From Rikenella microfusus (lineage in GTDB: Bacteria > Bacteroidota > Bacteroidia > Bacteroidales > VadinHA17): DNA of 64,000 nt. The stretch's first letter is position 1; every line of letters starts with the position of its first letter. The notes beneath the pieces were generated by a model that worked only from the letters and a program-made list of their open reading frames with translations, did no database searches and was not told the DNA's origin. Made by a program: the position numbers and the translations under genes. Location: the NCBI GenBank assembly GCA_020722575.1, contig DYKN01000014.1, forward strand, positions 1-64,000, given 5' to 3'. Shown here piece by piece: positions 37,538-45,391 of this stretch.

Positions 37538-38239
37538 TTACTGTTTCTGTTCCTTAAGTTTTCTGTAAATGCAGTCTTTTATGTCGCAGATATTACAGGG
37601 GTAAGGATTAATTTTAACCTGTGAACCTATTCCGATAACACCGCTTACTGACTTGATGGGGGTCATAAGTGCTGATTCATTAAGGGTTATTCCGCAGAAA
37701 TTATCGGGCATCAGGCTGAAAAGTTTATGTTGTTCTGAGACGTTCCATCCGCAGTAACCCGGACTGTAGCGATTGGTTATTTTAAGACCTTCTGCTTCCA
37801 TCATCTCCCTGAGTTTTTCCTGCATGAGTTCAGCTGCAGCTTCCACAATCTCACTGCCGGCAATATCGAAAATATATCCTTTCAAATAATCTTTCCCGTT
37901 TATCAGTTGCTTTGCCTTATCACCGATCCATTGACCTGCCGTACATGCAAAAAGAGCCACCGACTCTGCTTTTCTCAACTGGGCAGAAATAATTTTCCCT
38001 GGATTGAATTCAATACCTCCAATAATCATTGAGCCTGTATCACTGTCAAATTCAATTTCAGGATAAATCACAAATTCAGCTCTAATATCACATGACCCGG
38101 CAGCTTCATTCAGAACTTCATCTATCAGATATGAAATTATCTCCTTATCGTCCCCCTTATCATAATCAAGCAGCTTTCCTATATGTGAAGGATTGAGACT
38201 GATTTCTTCAAATTTAAAAGAATAATTATGCCTTTTCAC
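37538..38239 (-). CDS. Vitamin B12-dependent methionine synthase activation-domain protein (stand-alone)
   Basis: 233 aa corresponding to the C-terminal reactivation domain of MetH, which binds SAM and re-methylates oxidised cob(II)alamin. The diagnostic segment RYSPGYCGWNVSEQ is present, as is LMQEKLREMMEAEG before it. C-terminal cysteines (CNICDIKDC) are an extra feature and could hold a metal or an FeS centre. It is the last of four minus-strand genes (corrinoid protein, methyl-THF methyltransferase, MTHFR, this) and probably keeps that corrinoid protein active. Confidence 0.88.
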   Translation of the reverse strand: MKRHNYSFKFEEISLNPSHIGKLLDYDKGDDKEIISYLIDEVLNEAAGSCDIRAEFVIYPEIEFDSDTGSMIIGGIEFNPGKIISAQLRKAESVALFACTAGQWIGDKAKQLINGKDYLKGYIFDIAGSEIVEAAAELMQEKLREMMEAEGLKITNRYSPGYCGWNVSEQHKLFSLMPDNFCGITLNESALMTPIKSVSGVIGIGSQVKINPYPCNICDIKDCIYRKLKEQKQ

Positions 38240-38248
38240 TTCTAATAA

Positions 38249-39697
38249 TCAATTATTTACAACCGGCCCCATTCCTAATTCCCTGATAATTCTTTCAGCC
38301 AGGTATTCACTTCCCATTGTGGTAAAATGTATTCCGTGTACACCCTGCATGTTTCTGATTCTTTGTATCAATTCAAGTGCAATAAGGACACCTTCCTCCT
38401 GAGCTTTTTCGCCTGCTTTCTCCATGCGTTTGACTATTTCATCAGGGACAATAACCCCTGGGATGCATTTTTTAAGGTGAAGAGTCATGTTAAGACTTTT
38501 CAGCACAGCAATTCCTGCAAGGATAAAAACCTTGTCAAGAATATTTCTTTTATAAAGCTGTTCAAGCCATATTTCAAAGCCTGTTAAATCAAATACAAGG
38601 TTAGTCTGAAGGAACTGTGCTCCGGCATTAACTTTTTTATGTTCACGTAATGCCTGGTATTCGGGTTTTGCGGCGAACGGTGAGGCGGCTGCTCCGAGAA
38701 AGAATGAGGGTTTGTTTTTGATCTCCCTGCCATCGAGATACTTACCCTCATCCCTCATTTTTCTCAGTATCCATAGCATCTGGATCGAATCGAGGTCAAG
38801 GATCTCCATACTACCGAAAGGATGTGGACCTATTGAAGGATTATCTCCTGTAATACAAAGGATATTTTTTATTCCAAGCTCAGCGGTTCCAAGCACTTTC
38901 GACTGGAGGCTATAACGATTATGATCACGTGCAGTGATCTGCAATACTGATTCCACACCAAGGTCAGAAGCTACTTTACAACAGGTCATTCCTGTCATCC
39001 TGGGTGTAGCGGAGGGGTTATCGGTAAAGTTTACTGCTGCTGCCCATGGCTTTGCAGCTTCAATATTTTTATGAATTTTTGAGGCATCAGCCCCCAGTGG
39101 CGGAATAATTTCAACAGTAAAGACGAACTCACCGTTTCTAAGGCGTTTTTCCAGTTCACTTGCAGGTTCATTATATCGAGGAGGGTGATATTCCGAATCG
39201 CCGTTCCACCAATCGGGCTGACGTATTGGCCTGAAGACGCTCTCCCAAATCTCGTGGCGTTTGGTTTTATCGCGTGAGATCAATCTTTTTAAAAAGCGCA
39301 TTGTTCCAACTTTTCGAACCTGTCTGATTACATCACCCCATGTCTCAGTACCAGCTTTATCCCAGTCCATCGGTGGAAGCACCTCCATAAGTTTTCCCTC
39401 GCGCTTCATACGAAACGACCTTTCAAAAATTTTGTACCAGATGCATGGTCTGGTTTCGTCGACATAACAATGATCAGGGGTTGAAACGCCGCAAGGGCCG
39501 TTCCTGAGTCCTTTCGGGCACTCCATCGGGCAGATGAATGCTGTTTCCTGAAGAAGGCAATTGCCGCACATACGGCATCCAAAAAGCGGGCCTTTTACTA
39601 ACCGCTCGATAGCTGCAAGTAATCTCCGTGAGAATTTTTCCCGCTTAAATGGATAAAATGGCGGTTGCCATCTGCGACCGGGAGTGAAGAGTGACAT
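38249..39697 (-). CDS. Methylenetetrahydrofolate reductase with N-terminal cysteine-rich MetV-like domain
   Basis: 482 aa. Residues ~35-95 hold eight cysteines (C41, C44, C47, C56, C60, C69, C77, C85; CRMCGNCLLQ, CPMECPKGLRNGPCG) of the MetV-type Zn/FeS-like domain. A TIM-barrel MTHFR follows from about residue 190 (FVFTVEIIPPLGAD, AVNFTDNPSATPRMT, ILCITGDNPSIGPHP, and C-terminal GVHGIHFTTMGSE). It interconverts methylene-THF and methyl-THF. MetV-type domains accompany MetF in acetogens, where ferredoxin-linked or multimeric reductases are used. It lies 9 bp before the MetH-activation gene. Confidence 0.88.
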   Translation of the reverse strand: MSLFTPGRRWQPPFYPFKREKFSRRLLAAIERLVKGPLFGCRMCGNCLLQETAFICPMECPKGLRNGPCGVSTPDHCYVDETRPCIWYKIFERSFRMKREGKLMEVLPPMDWDKAGTETWGDVIRQVRKVGTMRFLKRLISRDKTKRHEIWESVFRPIRQPDWWNGDSEYHPPRYNEPASELEKRLRNGEFVFTVEIIPPLGADASKIHKNIEAAKPWAAAVNFTDNPSATPRMTGMTCCKVASDLGVESVLQITARDHNRYSLQSKVLGTAELGIKNILCITGDNPSIGPHPFGSMEILDLDSIQMLWILRKMRDEGKYLDGREIKNKPSFFLGAAASPFAAKPEYQALREHKKVNAGAQFLQTNLVFDLTGFEIWLEQLYKRNILDKVFILAGIAVLKSLNMTLHLKKCIPGVIVPDEIVKRMEKAGEKAQEEGVLIALELIQRIRNMQGVHGIHFTTMGSEYLAERIIRELGMGPVVNN

Positions 39698-39713
39698 GCT
39701 TATATCTGAAGGT

Positions 39714-40559
39714 TTATTGTTTTAACAAGCTCTGCGCAGCCTCAATAAATCGTATGGCATAATCATCTCTACCAAGCACAAGATCGGTTGCTCTTATCAC
39801 AGAAGTGATTTTTTCCGGATTTGCTATCGGACAGGTAAGCCCTGCTCCTATTGCCAGTGCAATAAATGCTGCATTCAGGCTCTCCCTTCCCGGCAGTCCA
39901 AATGATATGTTGCTTACTCCCAGTGTAATATTCTGTCCAAGCTTATCATGAACCAGTTTTGTGGTTTTCAGGGTAACAAGGCATGCTATGGGATCGGCAC
40001 TTACAGCCATTGCCATAGGGTCAATGATCACATCCTCCTGTTTAATGCCAGCCTGAACAGCCCTGTTAAGGATCTTTTCTGCAATAGCAAGTCTTTTTTC
40101 CGGCTCATGGGTTATCCCATCATCATCCATCACCAGTCCGATTATTGCTGCCCCATATTCTTTTGCAACAGGTAAAAGAGCATTCAGAGACCTCTCCTCA
40201 CCGTTTACCGAATTTATAAGGCATTTACCCTTTGAGACTTTAAGAGCCGCTTCAATGGCTTTTGGATTGGGAGAGTCAAGAGAGAGTGGAATATCAAAGT
40301 TATCCTCGAGAACATTTACTACTTCAGGCATAAGTTTTTCGTCATCCACTCCCGGATAACCAACATTCACGTCGAGTACATCAGCATAAGCCTTAATCTG
40401 GGAAGCTGCCAGTTCAAGAAGATATTCAAAATTCCTTTCCTCAAGTGACGAAACCAGTTTCTTACGCCTTGTAGGATTGATAGATTCACCAATTATGACA
40501 ACAGGACCTTCAGTGTTTATTATAACTTCCTTTGTTTTTCCTTTAAGAACAGTTTGCAT
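39714..40559 (-). CDS. Methyltetrahydrofolate:corrinoid methyltransferase (pterin-binding/DHPS family, AcsE/MetH-like)
   Basis: 281 aa pterin-binding TIM barrel. GESINPTRRKKL, ADVLDVNVGYPG, SLDSPNPKAIEAAL, INSVNGEE, DPMAMAVSAD and LGVSNISFGLPGR are the conserved folate-binding loops of methyl-THF methyltransferases (AcsE, the MetH folate domain). It moves the N5-methyl group between methyl-THF and the corrinoid protein encoded 9 bp upstream. No homocysteine-binding domain is attached or nearby, so the final methyl partner is unknown. Confidence 0.92.
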   Translation of the reverse strand: MQTVLKGKTKEVIINTEGPVVIIGESINPTRRKKLVSSLEERNFEYLLELAASQIKAYADVLDVNVGYPGVDDEKLMPEVVNVLEDNFDIPLSLDSPNPKAIEAALKVSKGKCLINSVNGEERSLNALLPVAKEYGAAIIGLVMDDDGITHEPEKRLAIAEKILNRAVQAGIKQEDVIIDPMAMAVSADPIACLVTLKTTKLVHDKLGQNITLGVSNISFGLPGRESLNAAFIALAIGAGLTCPIANPEKITSVIRATDLVLGRDDYAIRFIEAAQSLLKQ

Positions 40560-40568
40560 AATAAATGG

Positions 40569-41237
40569 TTATGAAACAAGACTACTAAGGTAATTGATTG
40601 CACCCTGCGGATCAGGTGAATAGAAGTCAGCGCCAATTTTCTTGCAGAAATCCATCGTTACAGGCGCTCCGCCAACCAGAATAACTCTTTTCGGATCTTT
40701 CTCCTTTATTTCTGCAACAATTTTTCTCATATTATCCATGGTAGTTGTGAGAAGTGCCGACATACCAACCACGGCAGAAGGATGCTCTTCAATAGATTTA
40801 AGAAATTTTATGGCACCCACATCAACTCCCAGATCCACTACTTCCCAGCCAGCTCCTTCTATCATCATGGCGACAAGGTTCTTTCCAATTTCATGAAGAT
40901 CTCCGGCAACAGTACCGATTATAAAAGTACCCTTACGTTTTGTTTCTCCCGAAAGAAAGTAAGGCTTTATATGTGCCATTGCACTGTTCATCGCTTTTGC
41001 AGCCATGAGCATCTGGGGAACAAATATTTCCTGTCTGGAATATTTATTACCAACATTCGTCATTGCCGGAATAAGTGCTTTTTCCAGCAAATCATCCGGA
41101 CTAATCCCCTCATCAAGTGCCCTACGTGCGAGCTCATCGGCACCATCCTGATCCCTCATGGCGGGCGGATAAGGTGATGCACGGTTTACTTTTCCAACCT
41201 CAACACAATAAGACAATCTTTTAAGAATATCATCCAT
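40569..41237 (-). CDS. Corrinoid (B12-binding) methyl-carrier protein
   Basis: 222 aa. The N-terminal helical B12-cap domain (PPDD..-type LEKALIPAMTNVGNKY, FVPQMLMAAKAMNSAM) is followed by a cobalamin-binding Rossmann domain with the DxHxxG motif (D113, H115, G118 in GDLHEIGKN), then GMSALLTTTMDNMR and VGGAPVT. It carries a methyl group on cobalt between methyltransferases, as in MtmC/MttC/MtvC and the MetH core. First gene of the four-gene module. No promoter of the TAnnTTTG type was identified close upstream. Confidence 0.93.
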   Translation of the reverse strand: MDDILKRLSYCVEVGKVNRASPYPPAMRDQDGADELARRALDEGISPDDLLEKALIPAMTNVGNKYSRQEIFVPQMLMAAKAMNSAMAHIKPYFLSGETKRKGTFIIGTVAGDLHEIGKNLVAMMIEGAGWEVVDLGVDVGAIKFLKSIEEHPSAVVGMSALLTTTMDNMRKIVAEIKEKDPKRVILVGGAPVTMDFCKKIGADFYSPDPQGAINYLSSLVS

Positions 41238-41969
41238 GTTATAAAAAATTATTAGAGTGTTAAAAAATAGGTCTGCAATTTATTAAAGTTCTTTTACAGA
41301 GGCAAGAAGAATTAAAATTTTTTCAATATATAAAAGACAGAAAAACATAATTTTTTATTAAAGAATTATCTAATATGTAATTGTTTATATTTAATTCATC
41401 TAATTTATTAGTTAATAGTTTTAAAGTTTATTTAACCTTTGAAAGTATTTCTGCCAGTCACTATCAGTATAAAAAACCTTTAATGAGATGCACCCGAAGC
41501 AAAACACGTTATGAATTCACAGTCCGGGAAACATCACATTCTCATTCCCCAAGGCTAAAAGTCCTTGCTGAGCACTGAAAAAACTTTATTTTGAATGTTG
41601 GACCAAACGTTTTCGTTGAGCCCTTTGGAACTCAAAGTAGTATAACGCATGAACCAGAACGTTCAAATAAACCCGTTAATTACCCCCTAAATAAGATCTA
41701 ATTAAAAATATTAACAATGCTAAATAACTGTCTATCTTTTAATTCCTATTATTTGTCAATATTTTATCAATATCATTTCGATATTGAAGTTAAAATTTTA
41801 AATTTGAGATAGATTACTTAATGCATGTTTTATAACTGGCAATTAAAATACAAGATTAAGATTAATCGCACCGGGCTATTTTAAAAGATCCCCCCTTAGG
41901 AGATAATTTATTCATTTTCAGAAGCTTTTCTTAAACCACTCTTCAGTATTAATCTAAATTTATACTATT
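41238..41969. other. Long intergenic region (732 bp) before the ammonia-lyase gene
   Basis: Divergent region between the corrinoid module and the ammonia-lyase gene. It contains an inverted repeat (41767-41787) next to a possible -7 element (41799-41806). A 65-codon open stretch at 41381-41578 has no family character. No tRNA or riboswitch was recognised; in particular no convincing cobalamin box was found by eye upstream of the corrinoid gene. Confidence 0.5.
41767..41806 (+). promoter_or_regulatory. Inverted repeat and possible -7 element upstream of hutH
   Basis: TCAATATC (41767-41774) and GATATTGA (41780-41787) form an 8-bp inverted repeat with a 5-bp spacer, 11 bp before TAAATTTG (41799-41806), an exact TAnnTTTG match. 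The repeat covers the -33 region, so it could be an operator. The leader to the ATG would be about 155 nt. Confidence 0.35.
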
Positions 41970-43502
41970 ATGGATACATTGATAATTACAGGATATAATC
42001 TTAAGATAGAAGATGTTATTGAGGTTGCCCGTTATGGAAGGAAGGTAGAACTTCACCCCGATGCAAAAAAAAGGATACTTGAGTGCAGGGCGATGCTGGA
42101 AAAAAAGATTGCTGCGCATGAAATTATGTATGGTGTTAACACTGGTATCGGGGAGTTTTCGGAGGTTGTGCTGGATGATGATCAGATTAAAGATTTTCAG
42201 CGCTTTCTGATCTATAATCACGCGGCCGGTATAGGAGAGCCTGCAGCGGAAGAGATTGTGAGAGCTTCGATACTTGGCAGAATAAATGTGCATGCGCATG
42301 GTAACTCGGGTAACCGGTTCGAAATAACGGAGGCACTTATAGAGATGCTTAACAAAGGTGTAACGCCTTATGTATGTCAGAAGGGTTCTGTTGGAGCTTC
42401 TGGTGATCTTGCTCCCATGTCGCAGATTGCCCTTTTGCTGCTTGGTGAAGGCAAAGCATATTATAAAGGTAAGTTACTTGATGGTGCTGAAGCGATGAGG
42501 CGGGCAGGCATATCTGTTCCCGGGCTGCAGGCGCGCGACGGGCTGGCAGCAATAAACGGGTCGAACATGCTTACCGCGATGAGTGCGCTCTGGCTTTACG
42601 ATGCAAATAACTGGCTAAAGCAAGCGGAGATAGCTGCTGCCATGTCGCTCGAGGCGTTGAAGGCAAATATGAAGCCTTACAATCCACTTCTGCATGAACT
42701 GCGCGGGTTTAGAGGAGCAATAAGAAGCGCAAAGGCAATATCAAAATGTCTTCAAGGCGGAGATCTATTAGAAGGACGTGTAAAATGTAAGGTACAGGAT
42801 GCCTATTCAATGAGATCAACACCACAGGTTATCGGAGCAGCACATGATATGCTGGACTACGCAAGGGAGCAGGTTGAGATTGAACTGAATGGTGTTGGAG
42901 ATAACCCCGTGTTTGTGCCGGAAAAGAATCTTACTCTTACCGGTGCTAATTTTCAGGGGACACCCGTCAGTGTGCCGATGGACATGGCCGGAGCATGCAT
43001 AACGATGGTAAGTGTTATATCGGAAAGAAGGATGAACAGGCTTAACAATCCTGCACTCAATGTAGGTCTTCCTGACTTTTTAACTAAAGGAGCCGGTGTG
43101 TTTTCAGGGATGATGCTAAGTCAATATACGGCCGATACATTGATAGTTGAGCAAAGGATACTTTCTATGCCAGCATCAATACAGTCGATTCCTGCAGCTG
43201 CCGATCAGGAAGATTTTGTCTCAATGGGAATGAATACGGCAATTAAGAACAATCAGATTCTTGAAAACGCATACGGCATTCTCGGTATTGAGTTTATGGC
43301 GGCAGCACAGGCTCTCGATTTCAGGAAAAACGAATACAGGTTTGGCAAAGGAACACAGACTGCTAAAGATGTTATACGAAAACATGTTGATTTTCTGGAT
43401 ATTGACAGACCTCTCTACCCCGATCATACAAAAATGAGGGAACTTGTAAAATCTTGCGAGATATTGTATGAAGTAGAAAAGGAGGTAGGTCCTCTAGAAT
43501 GA
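41970..43502 (+). CDS. hutH: Aromatic amino acid ammonia-lyase (histidine ammonia-lyase type)
   Basis: 510 aa, normal for HutH. The MIO cofactor triad A143-S144-G145 lies in GASGDLAPM. YGVNTGIGEFSEV, NHAAGIGEP and HGNSGNR are further HAL-type active-site blocks. It eliminates ammonia from L-histidine to give urocanate. The rest of a histidine-utilisation pathway (hutU, hutI, ftcD) is not nearby, so a different aromatic substrate (Phe or Tyr) cannot be excluded, though the NHAAG block favours histidine. Convergent with the PagL-like gene. Confidence 0.87.
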   Translation: MDTLIITGYNLKIEDVIEVARYGRKVELHPDAKKRILECRAMLEKKIAAHEIMYGVNTGIGEFSEVVLDDDQIKDFQRFLIYNHAAGIGEPAAEEIVRASILGRINVHAHGNSGNRFEITEALIEMLNKGVTPYVCQKGSVGASGDLAPMSQIALLLLGEGKAYYKGKLLDGAEAMRRAGISVPGLQARDGLAAINGSNMLTAMSALWLYDANNWLKQAEIAAAMSLEALKANMKPYNPLLHELRGFRGAIRSAKAISKCLQGGDLLEGRVKCKVQDAYSMRSTPQVIGAAHDMLDYAREQVEIELNGVGDNPVFVPEKNLTLTGANFQGTPVSVPMDMAGACITMVSVISERRMNRLNNPALNVGLPDFLTKGAGVFSGMMLSQYTADTLIVEQRILSMPASIQSIPAAADQEDFVSMGMNTAIKNNQILENAYGILGIEFMAAAQALDFRKNEYRFGKGTQTAKDVIRKHVDFLDIDRPLYPDHTKMRELVKSCEILYEVEKEVGPLE

Positions 43503-43559
43503 TATGTTATCGCGGATCTTTCTTACCGTATAATGGTTCGGGTTTCCTTGTGTGTATTT

Positions 43560-44723
43560 TTAGATCTTCAACAGGTAGCTTACCTGAATTCCCAGAAGGT
43601 CAGCCTCGTAGGTGTGCGCCTTCAAGAAAAGACCGGTAATGATGTTCCTGTTTATTCTATAGCCTAACTCATATTTCTGATATATAGCATTCTTAGCTTT
43701 ATATGGAGAATAGACATAAAATCCCAGATACTGGGTAAATATCACCTTACCCAGGTGAAAATCCTGTCCGAAGGTGATAGCGAGCCTTTCATGATCAAGA
43801 TTTGAATTCTCACGCCTTATTACTTCCTTTAAAGCATTATCAGCAATTAACTCAGCTCCTGCATTTAATGAATAATATGTTTTTATATGCCTGATTATCC
43901 TTGTATATATACCCCATGCCAGGCTTCCCTTCTCGGGGTAAATGTCGCTCCTGTCAACTACCTTGTAAGATGTCAATGCTCCTGCAATAAAATAATATGT
44001 CGGTTCTGTAATCTTTACTTGAGGATAGAAACCCGACTTAAGCAAGGGTAAGGGTTTCCTGAAATGCTCAAGGCCAAATGCAACCATTGGAAAATTCATT
44101 CCATAGTTAGGTTGCTTCATACCACCGTTTGATATGTGATTATAGAATCCCGAAAGTGTCAGGTAGGTTCTCTCCGTTACGGTGTATTTAAATCTCATGG
44201 CCACATATATAGGGAAGCTTATTCTCGAGCAGAAAAACTGGTTTGTCGGGTTGGATTCCTCGTTATATATTTTCGTATGCCAGGAAAGGCCGCCACCCAT
44301 CCTTACGGAAAGAATAATTTTTCTTCCTGATACAAGAACAGGTTCGGCGTATCCGGTAAGAATTATAGCTCCTCCCAGCACATCAGGATTTTGAAAACTG
44401 TAATAGCCTGTTTGAATCCCGTAAAACCAGAAAGTATTAAAAACCTTCCAGCTATTGAATGATTTGTTCAGTCTTCCTATGTCAGCAAGCAATCCAAAGG
44501 GTTTACTTCCCGATACTGGTCTGATTACAGCCGAGTGAGGTATGATAAAGCCATACTGGCTGTGAAATCCGTATAGCGGAAAGTTTAGAGTGTCGGACTG
44601 TGATAAACAGAAGAAGTTACTGAAAATCAAAATGCCGGCAACAAGTCCGGTTGCTTTTTTTATGTTATACCTTTCATACCTGAATATCACCGATAAAACT
44701 GATTTAAGGTATAATTGATACAA
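43560..44723 (-). CDS. PagL-like lipid A 3-O-deacylase / acyloxyacyl hydrolase family outer-membrane protein
   Basis: 387 aa at the longest. An eight-stranded barrel character is visible, and the active-site region FYNHISNGGMKQPNYGMN carries the His and Ser of the PagL family, which removes an acyl chain from lipid A. The start is uncertain: the longest frame begins with a TTG at 44723 that overlaps the DUF1080 gene by 20 bp. A later GTG or TTG just before the hydrophobic signal sequence (ATGLVAGILIFSNFFCLSQ) is equally possible. Larger than PagL itself; a C-terminal half with further strands (YKAKNAIYQKYELGYRI) is typical of the Bacteroidota members. Confidence 0.75.
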   Translation of the reverse strand: MYQLYLKSVLSVIFRYERYNIKKATGLVAGILIFSNFFCLSQSDTLNFPLYGFHSQYGFIIPHSAVIRPVSGSKPFGLLADIGRLNKSFNSWKVFNTFWFYGIQTGYYSFQNPDVLGGAIILTGYAEPVLVSGRKIILSVRMGGGLSWHTKIYNEESNPTNQFFCSRISFPIYVAMRFKYTVTERTYLTLSGFYNHISNGGMKQPNYGMNFPMVAFGLEHFRKPLPLLKSGFYPQVKITEPTYYFIAGALTSYKVVDRSDIYPEKGSLAWGIYTRIIRHIKTYYSLNAGAELIADNALKEVIRRENSNLDHERLAITFGQDFHLGKVIFTQYLGFYVYSPYKAKNAIYQKYELGYRINRNIITGLFLKAHTYEADLLGIQVSYLLKI

Positions 44724-45384
44724 CTCTTATGTTCCTGAGAGCGGCAGTAGTACACCATGAAGCAATCCCAAACGGTTTTGATAGCATAACTTCCGGCCTG
44801 ATCGAAAGTCTTTTACCGTTTACAGTAAAATCGACTACTTTCTCTTCATCAATCCATGCCTCGATTTTTTCTTCTGTTACTCTGAGCCGGATGGTATACC
44901 ATCTGTTCTTTTCAAAATTCATATATCTGGTAGTTTCGTTCTCGGAGGCATCCAATCCATTAATACTGCTCAGTCCTACCACTGTTCCTCCCCATCCACC
45001 TACAATAAGGGTGCACGGATCTTTTTTTACGGGAAATGTAATCCCGCAAAAAAAATCGTTACCCTCAACTCTCATTGCTTCAAGAGTTACCTCATAATTA
45101 ATCTCCGGAAACTCTTTTTTATATGTAATTCCTGTACAGCCATCACCCATACCAAGATATATCTTGCCACCCGATACCTCGACGGGTCCTTCTGTGCCGA
45201 AAGAGGTTATCTCCCAGCCGTTAAGGGTCTTTCCATCAAAAATATATGTACTATCAAGGGCTGGAAGTTCCATATTATTTATAGCTACTTTATCTGACTT
45301 TTTACTTTTACACCCCTCTGTTAGAAGAGTAACTGCCAAAACAATACAGGTAATTATCAGTAATACTTTAGACATCCGGGGCAT
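44704..45384 (-). CDS. DUF1080 (3-keto-glycoside hydrolase-like) lipoprotein
   Basis: 226 aa. Signal peptide with lipobox LTEGC (Cys25), so a lipid-anchored periplasmic or surface protein. The DUF1080 concanavalin-like sandwich is recognised by IFDGKTLNGWEITSFG at its start and by RWYTIRLRVTEEKIEAWIDEEKVVDF. Characterised relatives act on 3-keto-sugars. An internal ATG (MSK, 45375) is an alternative start. It lies 7 bp after the GH29 gene and overlaps the PagL-like frame. Confidence 0.85.
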   Translation of the reverse strand: MPRMSKVLLIITCIVLAVTLLTEGCKSKKSDKVAINNMELPALDSTYIFDGKTLNGWEITSFGTEGPVEVSGGKIYLGMGDGCTGITYKKEFPEINYEVTLEAMRVEGNDFFCGITFPVKKDPCTLIVGGWGGTVVGLSSINGLDASENETTRYMNFEKNRWYTIRLRVTEEKIEAWIDEEKVVDFTVNGKRLSIRPEVMLSKPFGIASWCTTAALRNIRVVSIIP

Positions 45385-45391
45385 ACTCAGG

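Noticed and set aside
41238..41569. Cobalamin riboswitch upstream of the corrinoid module
   Set aside because: No convincing B12-box or conserved stems were found by eye; a covariance-model search would be needed to decide.
41381..41578. 65-codon ORF upstream of hutH
   Set aside because: No homology signal, no promoter, and low-complexity AT-rich start; treated as chance.
44136..44394. Small plus-strand ORFs inside the PagL-like gene
   Set aside because: Shadows of a real minus-strand gene with clear barrel and PagL motifs.
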